A DNA stretch of 64,000 nt from Adiantum capillus-veneris (GCA_014529385.2 CM043942.1:25362469-25426468), one strand, 5' to 3'; numbered from the stretch's first letter, positions 21,304 to 31,553 are shown. Notes: generated by a model not told the origin, from the letters alone. Made by a program: numbers and translations.

Positions 21304-22321
21304 CCGACTTGCGTTTCAACTTGTAAACCCACTTCGTACCAATGGCCTTTTTGCCAGGAGGCAAATCACATAAAGTCCATGTGTCATTCTCTACAAGTGC
21401 ATCATATTCTAATTGCATGGCAGCCATCCAATTTTTTGAATTATGTAAACTAGACACAGCCAAAGCATAACAATCTGATGCATAAGATGCATGGCGAGAG
21501 CCTGAACGAGTACGACTAGACAAAGGTGCATCCAATTTACTGTCACGCAAAGTGTGCACCAGCCATTTTGGCATACCTCTAGCCTGCTCATTTTCAGCCC
21601 TTTCCTCATCAAGTACATCATGTACATCTGCATCAGTAATAGGCTGATCTAAAACATTTTCAGAAACCCCCATAGTCTGTACATTTGCCTCATTGGAACT
21701 TACATTCGTATTTCCACCACTGAAAAGAGGCAACAAAGTGTCATAAATGTCCTGTGAGCTTACATTACTGTCTCTAGCACATGACAGCAAGGGATGAACA
21801 GAATCTTCCACAAACACTACATCCCGAGAAACCAGAATACGTTTTATTTGCGGATGATACAACCTGTAACCTTTGCTTTCAGAACTATAACCAACAAAAA
21901 TACATTTGACAGCCTTATCATCCAATTTTCTGTGCTGCACTTGTGGCACCAAAGCATATGCCAAACAACCAAAAACACGCATGTGCTCAATAAAAGGTTT
22001 TCTATCATGCCATGCTTCATATGGAGTAATAGACTGCAAAGATTTCGTAGGACACCTGTTAAGTACATAAGTGGCACACATAATGGCCTCAAGCCAAAAA
22101 GAATGTGGCAAAGCTTGACTTTTGACCATACATCGTGCCATTTCCGTCAGTGACCTATTTTTCCTCTCAGCAACACCATTTTGCTGAGGTGTATAGGGCA
22201 CTGTACATTGGTGGTTTATCCCACCACTAGCCAGAAATGCATTAAATTCATGAGACATATACTCCCCCCCTCGATCCGAACGGAGGGTGCCCATAGTACA
22301 TTTCGAGACATTTTCAACCAT
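21236..22321 (-). pseudogene. Copia element: integrase C-terminal half and linker
   Basis: A 361-residue open stretch reads LRSDRGGEYMSHEFNAFLAS (second aspartate), PYTPQQNGVAERKNRSLTEM (glutamate) and FGCLAYALVPQVQHRKLDDK with KCIFVGYSSESKGYRLY, then an acidic linker into RT ([18 protein letters not shown]). It is cut from the upstream integrase by a TGA near 22340. Confidence 0.9.
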
Positions 22322-22339
22322 AGCCAGAAATTGTTTGAA

Positions 22340-23167
22340 TCACATAAAAACTTCGGACTTCGCTTTAAGCGGAAATACCCATGCATGCTTGGAGTAATCA
22401 TCAATGAAACTCACGAAGTACAGGTAATTTCCCAAGGAGGGCATTTGCATGGGCCCACAAACATCACTATGCACAAGCTGCAATCTGCATGTGGCCCGAA
22501 CTGAACCATCCTTTGGAAATTTAGAACGCTGCATCTTACCCAAAATACAGCCTTCACAAACATGTTTGACAGGTGCTTCAATAGGCGGCAAAGAAGCAAC
22601 CATATCAGATTTCTACAAACACAGCAAACTGGAAAAATTCAGATGACCAAAACGTGCATGCCAAAGTTTTGCGTCTGAAATAGCCCTTGAATCTGCAACA
22701 ACATTTGCAAAGTTTTGTCCACACTTGTCATACAAAGTGAGCTTATACAACCCACGTCACAAAAGACCAGATGCAACAATTTCATCACCAAAACTAAGAT
22801 CATGAACTGTACATCTGTCATTCACAAATTTGACTACAAGTCCAAGTCTAGCAAGTGCGGATACAGACAAGAGATTCTTCTTGATCCCAGGTACATAAAG
22901 TGCATCAACAAGTGTGAAGGAACTGCCATTAGTAGCAGTGAGCACAATCTTTCCAACTCCTTGAACTGGATAAGAGGCGTTGTTGGCACAAGTGACCAAA
23001 TTCCCATGAGGGACAGACTCAAGACAGGTAAACAATTCACGATGTGAGGTAATGTGCTTTGTAGCACCACTGTCGAAATACCACACATGTGAATCTGCAG
23101 CAACTGACAAGCATGCATCATGGACAGCAGGATTGTAAGTGCACTCTGCGCTCAACATCAGCAACAC
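22340..23167 (-). pseudogene. Copia element: protease and integrase N-terminal half
   Basis: The segment 22757-23167 contains VWYFDSGATKHITSHRELFT, the D-S-G-A active site of copia protease, and LVDALYVPGIKKNLLSVSAL. It is followed by the GAG-pre-integrase zinc region (KLWHARFGHLNF, then HVCEGCILGK: HHCC) and integrase LQLVHSDVCGPMQMPSLG with YFVSFIDDYSKHAWVFPLK. An in-frame TGA near 22340 and a frame change near 23150 relative to Gag disrupt it. Confidence 0.9.
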
Positions 23168-23264
23168 AGTCTCCTTTCACAGAAGACTCAACAATGGTTG
23201 CATTTGTAGTGGAACCAGCATTTGCAGTGGAACCACCCTCTTTCTTCTTAGCCTCTTTGGCCTT

Positions 23265-24130
23265 CTACTTAGGACACGACTTGATCAAGTGATCATTGGC
23301 TTTACAATAATGGCAACGCATCTTCTTTTTGCCCTTATCACCAGTATTTCCAGACGAAGTGCTGCCAGCAGAAGCATTAGGAACAGAGTTTTTTCCACTC
23401 GCAGCACAACCATAAGAAGTGGCTACATTACTGTTACCACCCTTTCTTTGAGAAGCAATAAAAGCCTCTTCAGCTGCACGCTGCCTAGTCCTGTTTTTTC
23501 TGGAAAGTGACTCTTGCAACAGCAATGTGCATAATGCATCAAACTTGACAACTTCAGGATTTCCTTGGGTCATAAGTCTCCAAGTACTAGCAAAAGTCTG
23601 GTAGGAATCTGGTAAGGCATCAAGAACAGTCTGCACAAGGGAACTGTCTGAAATGACTTCACCTGCAGAAATAAGCTGCTCATTGATATCCTTGACACTA
23701 GCAATAAAAGTGTCCATATCATCTTCCTCATGCATAATCTTCGACTCCAGCTCTTTACGCAGCAAAGCAATTTTAGCCTCATTGCGGCTTGCATAAAGAC
23801 TTGCTAGAATATCCCAAGCCTGTTTTGCAGATTTTGCTGAACGGATGTGAGGAACAATGGTGCGCTTCATAGACAACACAATCAATGCATGAGCCTGCGC
23901 ATCCTTAACATCCCAACGAGCTTGTTTTGTTGTAGGCAAAACAACTCTAGAAGCTACAATCCTTGCAGCAAGACCTGCAACATCCTCAACATCGCCTACA
24001 TCCTCAGAACCAGGAGGTACATCAATGCCCTGCACAATGTTCCAAACACCCTGAGCAGACCAAGCTCTACAAGCTATCCCAAAATTTTTGTCGACCTACG
24101 AACGCTCGCCAAAGCTCACTGAAATCGAAG
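23265..24130 (-). pseudogene. Copia element: Gag
   Basis: The open part (23265-24035) has the copia Gag fold: SAKSAKQAWDILASLYASRN, then SVKDINEQLISAGEVISDSS and VLDALPDSYQTFASTW. It ends with one zinc knuckle CHYCKANDHLIKSC (C-x2-C-x4-H-x4-C) and a stop two residues later (near 23265). Homologous codons (ACRAWSAQGVWNIVQ) extend upstream to about 24130 without a clear ATG in frame. Gag coats the RNA and forms the particle. Confidence 0.85.
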
Positions 24131-24187
24131 AAAGTGAGCAGGCGTGTGCTAGAGCAGCTGGCGACTAAGCCCGGGAGGACGTGACCT

Positions 24188-24199
24188 GCTCTAATACCA
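24188..24199 (-). other. Primer-binding site of the copia element
   Basis: On the minus strand TGGTATTAGAGC lies 2 nt from the 5' LTR. It matches 11 of 12 bases of the plant initiator-Met tRNA primer site TGGTATCAGAGC. Confidence 0.85.
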
Positions 24200-24201
24200 A
24201 T

Positions 24202-24428
24202 TGTTGGAATTAGGGTTGCAGAGAAACACACACAGCTTGGAGAAGACGAAGGAAGCTCAAGGTACACAATAGAGAGTGTATTACTTAGTGTGCAATGGAA
24301 ATATAGATAGCCCTAGAGTGATGGGTGTATATACAATGCACGGGGGAAAAAACCTCCTAAAGAGGGAAAAAATGCCCCGGAGGTCTTAGTGTGTTCACAC
24401 ACATCACTACCACATGTATATGGTAACA
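24202..24428 (-). repeat. 5' LTR of the copia element
   Basis: 227 bp, pair of 19637-19863. It is flanked on the right by the second copy of the GTAAT target duplication (24429-24433). Confidence 0.95.
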
Positions 24429-25260
24429 GTAATCAATCATGAAACTCCACTTTTATTTTTTCTTGAGAGGATTCTACATCCTCAGAGACCCTTTTTCTTT
24501 TGTGCTCAGGAGGGGGTGAACTTAGTTTAGGAGGGGGTGGTGGTGACTCGGGCTCCGCAGGGCTTGGCATGGGGGACTTGGCAGGGGTTGGTGCTTTGGG
24601 CTCTTGAGAAGTGGTTGTCTTGGGTGACTTGGTAACCTTCTTTGGTGACATAAATGGTAGTTTTAAAGGTGAGCTAGGTGCCTTACTGTTCTTAATTGAA
24701 TGATTATTTTGAACCTTGAATTTCAATGGTTAGTGGAATGGCTAGCCCTTTGTATCTGCTTTTCTTTTGGCAAGGCTCTTCTTCTTGCTGGGGCTCTTCT
24801 TCTTTGTTGGACTCTTCTTTGTATGGATTCTCTTTGAAGGGATCTTACTTGTATGACTCCTCTTTGAAGGGCTCTTCTTCTTGCTGGGGCTCTTCTTCTT
24901 TGTAGGACACTTCTTTGTATGGATTCTCTTTGAAGGGATCTTACTTGTATGACTCCTCTTTGAATGGCTCTTCTTAGAAGGGATCTTCTTTGCAGGGCTC
25001 TTCTTTTTGTGATCCCTTTTATTTGCATCCAAACCCTTGGTGGCTCTATCTTTATTTGGTGGCAAAGGAGACTCTATTTCATCTGTAGTTGGTTCCATAG
25101 CAGAGTATGGATCTTTTGGGTTTATTGATCTTCCCAAACCGTAGAAACAGCCTTCTCTCTCACCCACGTGACCCACGACTCTGGACATTCATGCAATTGC
25201 AACAAATAAAAAAAATAAATACAAAACATGAGTACATACATAAGTTAAGAAGTCAAAATA
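24429..25260 (-). pseudogene. KP copy 2: lysine/proline-rich protein, main part
   Basis: The same gene as 2772-3478, on the opposite strand. It has PESWVTWVREKAV-type sequence (in a shifted frame), then SPAKKIPSKKSHSKRSHTSK and further K/S/P repeats, then PKAPTPAKSPMPSPAEPESP and EHKRKRVSEDVESSQEK. It has a 1-nt loss before GRSINPKDP and stops before the KFKVQ block, and is split by the copia insertion. Homology to copy 1 extends upstream to about 25260, at the point where element A interrupts copy 1. The intron acceptor of copy 1 is not conserved here (TTTGTTGCAA). Function unknown; probably a basic nuclear protein or an accessory protein of a mobile element. Confidence 0.6.
24775..24966 (-). 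repeat. 96-bp (32-residue) tandem duplication in KP copy 2
   Basis: Units 24775-24870 and 24871-24966 are nearly identical and keep the frame, adding one 32-residue SKRSHTSKIPSKRIHTKK block. Copy 1 lacks it. Confidence 0.85.
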
Positions 25261-25846
25261 AATCAATGGAACATGAGATGCACACTTATAGTGAGTGTAG
25301 TCATCCTGCACCTTGACTCAAGATATCTCCATGCATTGGCAAGCACTCTCCATCCACAAGATGTTGAGTCTGTTTGTAAAGGCACTTTTTTTAATTGTAA
25401 TACTTGAAACCTTCTATATTGTAATCCTTATTTGTGGTACTCAGGTGACCAACGACAAGTTTGGTAGCACTACAAGAAGACATCAATCAAAACGCTACTA
25501 GCAGAAAACATTGGGCCATCAAGCATTCATACTTACAGTTTACTTCTCCCATTGATACTTGATAATGAATTCATAAATATAATATCTTTCTCCAAAAGAT
25601 TGAAGATAATAAGATTCCAATGGCCTCTACAAAAAATTAACAATTAGCTTAGGAATACCAAAGAATATTATAAATTGTTAAGAGTTAAGACGTACCCTTC
25701 AACATCGGGGTATATTATGAAATTGTAGGTCAATCTGTCAAAATCTTAAAAAAGGCTTGAATTACTTCCTTGCTTGTTAAATAGGCACTGTGTCACTAGA
25801 GGATCAAGTATGGAAATTTGCATAGCTATAGCCTCTAGAAGATCCC
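25261..25846. other. No recognised feature
   Basis: AT-rich sequence upstream of KP copy 2. Missing exons of that gene could lie here on the minus strand, but none could be supported. Confidence 0.3.
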
Positions 25847-26464
25847 TCATAAGAAAAATGAAGTCAAAGAAAACACATCCCCCAATGAGACCCTTGTAGG
25901 CGCACATGCACTAATAAAGCAAAGGGGCAAAACGTACCTGAGATACATAAAGAGAATAATATCACCAAGCTCAATGTTGGGATTTACAAGCATACTTGTG
26001 TCTTGAGGGAATATGTCACAGTACACCTCATCATCCCCACACATGGAGACATCCACAACCATTTGACCTGTAACTTTTTTATAAACGAGAGAGTTGGATG
26101 CTCTTAAAAAATTTTCTTGCTCTATAAGGATATCATCTTCTGACATCACATCTTGATCCCTCTCAACCTCCTTGCCTGCTTTGATATCTCGGGCCTTTCT
26201 TGTCTCATTCTGATGTGTAACATCTTCAATGACAACCCCTGACTTCTTCTGCTGCTTGGAAGGAGGGATATTCAAAATTTGAAAGGCCCTAAGATCCTCA
26301 CTAGGAATAGTCTCATGAACCTTATCAAACTTGTATCTTAGCCTTGACACAAGCACAAAATATTTGCTCATTAGTGTGACCATGTGAGCAAATGTAGCTG
26401 CAATGTAGCTATCATTCATAAAGTCTATTAGGAAATTTTGAGCAGCCTCCTCATGAAGACACAT
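25847..26464 (-). CDS. Unknown protein segment (downstream part of the leftward gene)
   Basis: An open stretch of 205 residues reads MCLHEEAAQNFLIDFMNDSY and FAHMVTLMSKYFVLVSRLRY, then a charged linker (KQQKKSGVVIEDVTHQNETR, KEVERDQDVMSEDD), then VDVSMCGDDEVYCDIFPQD and a hydrophobic C-terminus ending FSLTSFFL. It has coding-like composition and no homology that could be recognised. With 26591-26803 it may form one leftward gene read from the divergent promoter at about 27.33 kb. The 126 bp between them would then be an intron or a broken frame. Whether it is a host gene or part of a mobile element is open. Confidence 0.35.
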   Translation of the reverse strand: MCLHEEAAQNFLIDFMNDSYIAATFAHMVTLMSKYFVLVSRLRYKFDKVHETIPSEDLRAFQILNIPPSKQQKKSGVVIEDVTHQNETRKARDIKAGKEVERDQDVMSEDDILIEQENFLRASNSLVYKKVTGQMVVDVSMCGDDEVYCDIFPQDTSMLVNPNIELGDIILFMYLRYVLPLCFISACAPTRVSLGDVFSLTSFFL

Positions 26465-26590
26465 GAAGGCTTAAGATTGCCACCTTGTTGAAACAAAAGT
26501 TTTGATTTTCATCATGCTCATAATTCTATCTAATATCTCTTTGAAAACTCTGATGAAGGGTAGCCTTGGAATAAGAAGACAACTAGACTT

Positions 26591-26803
26591 CTATGCTTTC
26601 CTTATCTCCCTTAGAGATTTCACTTGATAATTCATTCTCTTCCTAGCAGTAGGCCTCTGGCGAGGTTGTGTAGGTGGTTTCCCTTCTTTCTTTCCAACCT
26701 CTAGATTGACTAATTCTTCTTGGTTGTCATCATCATCTTTTTCTAAATCCTTTGGAGCTTGATAAAATTTCTTGCAGTTTGCTTTGTCCTTGCCATCATC
26801 CAA
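26591..26803 (-). CDS. Unknown acidic/basic protein segment (first part of the leftward gene)
   Basis: A 70-residue segment starts MDDGKDKANCKKFYQAPKDL, has an acidic patch (EKDDDDNQEE) and a basic, Pro/Arg-rich end (PTQPRQRPTARKRMNYQVK). It looks intrinsically disordered. About 490 bp upstream is a TATA box in the correct orientation, with a repeat array between. Real coding status is uncertain. Confidence 0.3.
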   Translation of the reverse strand: MDDGKDKANCKKFYQAPKDLEKDDDDNQEELVNLEVGKKEGKPPTQPRQRPTARKRMNYQVKSLREIRKA

Positions 26804-26901
26804 TAGTTGAAAAGTGCTATAGGAGGCACAAGAGACTCTCCAAAAAACACACTATCACCTTGTAATGAAAAGATCACATGCTTCAACAATATCCCGAACA
26901 A

Positions 26902-27235
26902 CACGATAGAGGTATGACAAAAGTCTCGAACAACTCGCTATCTCGTAGTGCGTGAAGATGAAAAAAATATCACAGGACGCAAAAAGAGGTGCTCCCAATG
27001 TCTAGAATTGCTCTCTATCGCGTTGTCATGCAGGCAACTGAGAATAAAGTAGTCAATTCAAGAGAAAATCCCACAGAACGTGATAGTAGGTATTTCCAAA
27101 GGTTGAAACTACTCGCTATCACGTCACTCGGGTAGATGAGATGAGATAACACAAAGAACGCGAAAGTGGGTGTTCTCAAAGTTTCTAACTCTTCAATATC
27201 ACATCGTAAGGGTAGATGAGAAAAATGTAATAGGA
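26902..27235. repeat. Left repeat array of the divergent promoter
   Basis: Four degenerate units start near 26902, 26976, 27076 and 27156. Each has the form ACGYGATAG, ~30 nt, CTATCRCGT, then a 'gggtagatgag'-like tail. The array is the mirror image of 27648-27897: its reverse complement shares GATAG...GTCTT/GACTT...CATRCCTCTATCGT...TTYGGG with the right array. Confidence 0.6.
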
Positions 27236-27321
27236 GGAAGATGAAAGAAGCGATGGTGGAGGGACAAAATGACATGAATGTATTCTTTGGGAGAGGTGAA
27301 AAATGAACATTTGGCATGGGC

Positions 27322-27396
27322 CTTTTATACATCCGACCATCTGTACAGTATTTGTTAGAATTATGCCACGTGGCATGTGTGCATGAGTGACACGTG
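27322..27396 (-). promoter_or_regulatory. Promoter for the leftward gene: TATA box and two G-boxes
   Basis: On the minus strand TATAAAAGG occupies 27321-27329. Upstream are two CACGTG G-boxes, at 27367-27372 inside the palindrome ATGCCACGTGGCAT and at 27391-27396 (ACACGTGTCA, ABRE-like). G-boxes bind bZIP and bHLH factors in plants. Spacing (about 40-70 bp upstream of TATA) is plausible for a plant promoter. Confidence 0.45.
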
Positions 27397-27647
27397 TCAA
27401 TAACGGCCATTTTTGGACCCCTTACATAATCTTGACCCTGCCTTTTTTGTTGCTTCATTACTCAATTGGGACGCACGATGCAAAAAACCTTATTCTTAAC
27501 CTCTTCAAAGCACTCTCCTTTATCCATGCCCTAGCGTTACCTTTACACATCATCCTCTAACCTTTTCAAAGAACTCTAACTCTCTCACCTCAACTCCATT
27601 TACTACTCTCCCTCCTTATCCATTCTCCATTCATGTTGGTCCTGCAC

Positions 27648-27897
27648 GACGTGATACTGGGTGCTTGCAAAGTTTGCATGATAGTACTATCACTCTATTC
27701 GGGTTTTATTGCCATGCCCTTAACCACCTACATGACGCGATAGTTGTAGCTAGCAAAGTCTTCCTCATGCCTCTATCGTTCCATTTGGGTTTTATTGCCA
27801 TGCCCTAAACCCTCTGCACAATGAGATAGGAGGGTTAAGCAGGATTTTGCTCATGCCTCTATCGCTTCGTTCGGGTCTTGCTTCCTTGCCCTAAACA
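27648..27897. repeat. Right repeat array of the divergent promoter, 86-bp units
   Basis: Units start at 27648, 27734 and 27820 (two exact 86-bp steps, then a shorter last unit). Each has GACGYGATAG near its start, then TATCGYT or a similar half-site, then GGGTTTTATTGCCATGCCCT. The array ends directly before the ATG at 27914 of the rightward gene. Confidence 0.7.
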
Positions 27898-27913
27898 TTT
27901 TTGCAACCAAATC

Positions 27914-28162
27914 ATGAGTGAAGGTCGTGAAGAGATTTTAGAGGAGAGCCCAAGTGAGAAGCTCTTGGTTTCTATCATGGATGGTGGTTACATGGAGTTT
28001 TACACCAAAGCATTTGAAATATTTAATCCTTTGTTTGATCTTGCAGCTATGCTAGACAAATTGAAGGACTTTTTGTCAGAGGAATTTAAAGAGTTTGAAG
28101 AGGCAGTTGAGGGTAAGTGTTTGGTGTTGGATGGAAAGACTTATTATCATATACTAAATTGA
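27914..28162 (+). CDS. Unknown acidic protein, first segment of the rightward gene
   Basis: The ATG at 27914 is preferred because it follows the repeat array and opens MSEGREEILEESPSEKLLVS, continuing FEIFNPLFDLAAMLDKLKDF and EAVEGKCLVLDGKTYYHILN to a stop. It is acidic and probably helical. The ending 'LDGKTYYHILN' resembles 'YINGKDYIPLCN' in a later segment (about 28550), hinting at an internal duplication. No family recognised. Confidence 0.35.
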   Translation: MSEGREEILEESPSEKLLVSIMDGGYMEFYTKAFEIFNPLFDLAAMLDKLKDFLSEEFKEFEEAVEGKCLVLDGKTYYHILN

Positions 28163-28294
28163 GCAAGGCAAAGTAGGAAGGAGATTAGGAAAATTTTATA
28201 AGGAGACTTCATTTTTTTTCCATCGACCATTTCTTGTCATGTACATTCAAAGCCTTGCAACCTTGTTCCAAAAGAAGTTTCCTTTATTTTATTT

Positions 28295-28942
28295 TTGTTC
28301 CTTAAAGTTGATATGCAAGGCAAAGGTGATGAAGTGAAAGATACACACAAAGAGGGAATAAATACAAATGTTTCCACATTCTTGCAGCTTGAGAAAAGTG
28401 AAATTATAGAGGAGGAGGAAATTGATGTTGGGGATGAGGAGAAGGAGAGTTCAAATTTTGATGTGGCTCAATTTAGAGCTAGTACCTCATTGATGAGCCC
28501 ATAGAGGAGGTAGAGGTGTCTGAGGCCTTGCTTACTATTCCAAAACTTCCCTACTTCTATATCAATGGAAAAGATTATATCCCTCTTTGCAACCATTTTT
28601 GAAGCTTCTGAGGTGGCCAAAGATTTCATTGACACAAAAGAAGAGTCAAAAGAGGAGTCTTTGGCACTTGATCTTCAGACATCCGATAATTTATTTCCTC
28701 ATGCTCCTAATGCACTTGCTTTATGCATTGAAAGAGTGGAAGAGGAGAAATTTACTCTCAAAGATGAGTATTTTGAGAAGAGACTTGTTGAGCTTGGCAT
28801 CCAATCTATTGGCAGAGACTTTAAGCTAAAGGAAGTCAAAAAGGGCGTTGACATAAGAGAGATGACTGGATCATGCAATATCCTTCAAGAAAAAGTCATG
28901 GCCAAGGATGAGTTGAAAAAGGTAGATTCAGTTTCACCTTAA
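28295..28942 (+). CDS. Unknown acidic protein, middle segments of the rightward gene
   Basis: Open pieces at 28295-28504 (KSEIIEEEEIDVGDEEKESS) and 28565-28942 (LFATIFEASEVAKDFIDTKE, then EYFEKRLVELGIQSIGRDFK) are strongly acidic. A second frame at 28506-28600 reads ALLTIPKLPYFYINGKDYIP. Introns or frameshifts must separate the pieces. 28163-28294 could be an intron. The sequence is protein-like but unassigned; it could be a decayed gene. Confidence 0.3.
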
Positions 28943-29009
28943 TCTCCCTTCCTAAAATCTTCCATTTTTTTCAAGTTTGTTTTAATTACTCATTATTTCT
29001 TGTTTTGCA

Positions 29010-29441
29010 GATTGAACTCCTTGACAAAGACAGTTTTCTTGGGAGGGCTAAAGGCTCGAGAGGAAAAGCAATAGAGGGCACTTCAAGAAGGGAGGCCTCC
29101 TCTCTCATGCACTACATGCCTACATTGGATAGTGCCACCTTCTGTGCTCTTCACATGTAGTATTTTGAAGATCTTGAGTTACCAATATTTTCCCTGAAGA
29201 TATTGTCACAGGTTTTGGGATACACTCCCATTCGAATCAATGCAAACAAGACATGCTATTTGAGAAAGCTATGGCACTTAGAATATTTGGGTATGCTGCA
29301 GGTTCAATGCCTCAAGAGCTTTGCTACTCTAGCTATGCAGCAACAGCAGCTGAGGAGACAAATGTGAACCTTCTTGGGGGGTATAAAAGAAGACATTTTT
29401 TGAGATATAGGAGTGACATGCCCAAAAAAATCAAAAATTGA
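29010..29441 (+). CDS. Unknown protein, last segment of the rightward gene
   Basis: A good intron acceptor (TTTCTTGTTTTGCAG) near 28997-29011 is followed by IELLDKDSFLGRAKGSRGKA and EASSLMHYMPTLDSATFCAL, then a stop. A later piece, 29253-29441, reads MALRIFGYAAGSMPQELCYS and ends with a basic tail. Exon structure is uncertain. Confidence 0.25.
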
Positions 29442-29531
29442 TGTAAAGTTGACAATATTTTGCTTAAAAATATCTTTTTTGAATTTAGATCTCTTTTAGA
29501 AAGGCTCGGTACAAAGTTTCAAAGTGAAGCA

Positions 29532-30260
29532 TTAATCTCCATTTGTGGTTGAGCAGCATGGTTGTTTGATCTTATCCGTTGTAATTGCCTCCTCTATAAC
29601 CAATTGTATAATTGCTTTAGTGCATTGCTCCTTCTGTCCCCTCCCTTTCTCGAACATCTGAAAAATGAAGTCCTCTCTTGATAGTGAGATTTTTCCATTC
29701 CCTGAGTATTCCATGTTGCAAGGGGTCCTTGTTTTGCAAAATATGGTCCATGCACGTATAAAATATGCTATTTTCTTTGTTAAAAGGCTAGTTGAACTCA
29801 TATGATGCAACATAAGATATCATCCAGACTTTAAAACGTAATTGAATACTCGCCAAGTAGTATGTGATGTCTTTTGCTCCCCAAGCATCTGTGATAGCAG
29901 CTATTAAAAGCTTTATTGTCTTCTTAAAGACATCTGCATAAGTAGTAGAGCTAACTTGTTGTCTCAAAACTTTCAAAAAATTATCAAGCTTCTTTCATAA
30001 TTCCATGCGTTTTTTGGCTAAATCTGTTCTACTTTTGACATTGGTTGTTATTACACAAAGATCCTTCTAGCAGTTCCACATAGCATCAACTTGTTTGTTT
30101 TCATGGTTTCTCAAAAATCTTCTGGTTTTTGCTCCACCCCTTGAAATATCTTGCAAAACATCACCCGTTCCTTTTGAAAGAGTAGGATATTTTTTTAGAT
30201 GCACTTGACCACCATAAAAACCCATTCGAGAGAGCAAAGCCTCACATTTTTCTATGCACT
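29532..30260 (-). pseudogene. Transposase-like protein of element B, C-terminal part
   Basis: Frame-broken translation gives IEKCEALLSRMGFYGGQVHL, GGAKTRRFLRNHENK, then segments 29788-29976 (LRQQVSSTTYADVFKKTIKL) and 29532-29813 (HGILREWKNLTIKRGLHF is approximate). The first blocks match element A near 64-330; the rest extends beyond what the window shows of A, so element B supplies the protein's C-terminus. Confidence 0.45.
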
Positions 30261-30309
30261 CGTCTGCAAGTTTACTTGGCTTAATAGAATATGCATAATC
30301 AAGATGGAG

Positions 30310-30582
30310 TCAAAGAAATTTGTTTAAGATTCTAATCTTTGCATGCATTGTACAAATATGTACAATTTTTAAGTCTATTGTTAGAATCGGATCCCAAATC
30401 ATAAAAGACGATAGGTAGTCGATGACGTTCACACTATTTCTCGATGGTGGTTTTCCAATATCGTGTTTTGCAAGCCATCCTTTTGTTCCAGTGCTTGCCA
30501 TGCAATACAAACATGGATACTTAGTATTGGCACCTCCACATACACCAAACGTACACTTCAGTGCTTTTAGGTCGGCACTCAA
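30310..30582 (-). pseudogene. Transposase-like protein of element B, candidate core
   Basis: The 90-residue segment starts MSADLKALKCTFGVCGGANT, then KYPCLYCMASTGTKGWLAKH, and ends LKIVHICTMHAKIRILNKFL. Two CxxC-like pairs (C..C in the first block, C-L-Y-C) and the acid before LK are shared with element A. They are the best candidates for metal and zinc ligands if this is a DDE-type transposase. Confidence 0.5.
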
Positions 30583-30647
30583 GTGCCATTCTCTACAATA
30601 AAGTCACCCATGCCATCTACATGGAGTTGTTCACCTACATTTCGGTC

Positions 30648-31016
30648 CTATATAGCAGAAGGGATATCGGTCCGCAAAAAAAGCCATTTCAATGTATCAT
30701 GATTTTCTACTGGTATTTGGGCTGCTCCAATCCACCAAAGCTCCATTTTTGATTGAGTTTTGTGGTATGGGGAATCAAGCTTACCCTGAATATAATCCAA
30801 TGCTCTATTCATTAGGGATATGGATACTCTTTCCATTTTTTGACATTTTTGAATTTGAGCTTCATCCAATTTCATAACAAATATAAGGTTTCCTTCACAA
30901 TCTACCTCTTGCATGTTATAATATCTCACCATAGCAGATTTAACTCTTCTTATACTCATCCAAAATGTTATTATACTCAAAAGGATATTTTTTTCCTGTT
31001 TTTTATATGGCATCAT
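30648..31016 (-). pseudogene. Transposase-like protein of element B, middle segment
   Basis: It reads SIRRVKSAMVRYYNMQEVDC, then FVMKLDEAQIQKCQKMERVS, ISLMNRALDYIQGK, and near the end NHDTLKWLFLRTDIPSAI with a stop. The same blocks occur in order in element A at 852-1085 and 532-855. The stop after IPSAI interrupts the frame that A keeps open (IPEVISEQRNGKTLDVLGMG). Confidence 0.5.
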
Positions 31017-31553
31017 TCCTTCATATGATAGTACTTTACAAAATGTTCGGGTTCTTTGTTTAACAGAGTCCTTACTTTCCCAACATTGTGAGGCCTAGGC
31101 AACCCAAAAGCTTTAATCTTGTAATACTTTAGGACCTGAAATTAGGTTTTAGAGATGGCTTTGTAACCCCCTCTACTCACCGCCAATGTGTCACAAACTT
31201 CTTGCATTTGAGAAGGTTGGACCAATAAACTCATATCTTTCAGTAAATTTTGAAATACCGATTTCTTTTGAGTTCAATTTTGGGAAGTTTCAAAAGTTTC
31301 AAAATGTCACTTTTGTTCATTACCTGATTCAAAAATTTTAGCTTTTCTTTAACATTGGACATATCAAATCCTAAAAGGCTGGTCACATGGTCTCTAGTAA
31401 TCTTTAACCTTTTTTTTCTTTTATTCCAGAATCTTCTGTTAAGTTTACTACATCTCTCATTCCTTTTACTCGTGCTCTCAATCCTATTGGAGTTTCTTTT
31501 AAAGTCTAAAGCTGATGATTTTCTTGTTTTAGAGATGCTATTTGGTTTTCAAG

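Larger units (their letters stand above)
19637..24428 (-). mobile_element. Full-length Ty1/copia retrotransposon, minus strand
   Basis: All hallmarks are present: two 227-bp LTRs (19637-19863 and 24202-24428) with TG...CA ends, a GTAAT target-site duplication (19632-19636 and 24429-24433), a primer site for initiator-Met tRNA beside the right LTR, a polypurine tract beside the left LTR, and Gag, protease, integrase, RT and RNase H in copia order. The LTRs differ at about 6 of 227 positions, so the insertion is fairly young. Pol and Gag nevertheless carry stops and frameshifts (near 23265, 23150, 22330, 21290, 21040 and in the RNase H region), so it is no longer autonomous. It split KP copy 2. 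Confidence 0.95.

Noticed and set aside
30786-30800. CATTAGGG inside element B as a possible left terminus
   Set aside because: It is the reverse complement of the coding block LMNRALD and lacks the ACTCA and GGG parts of the terminus.
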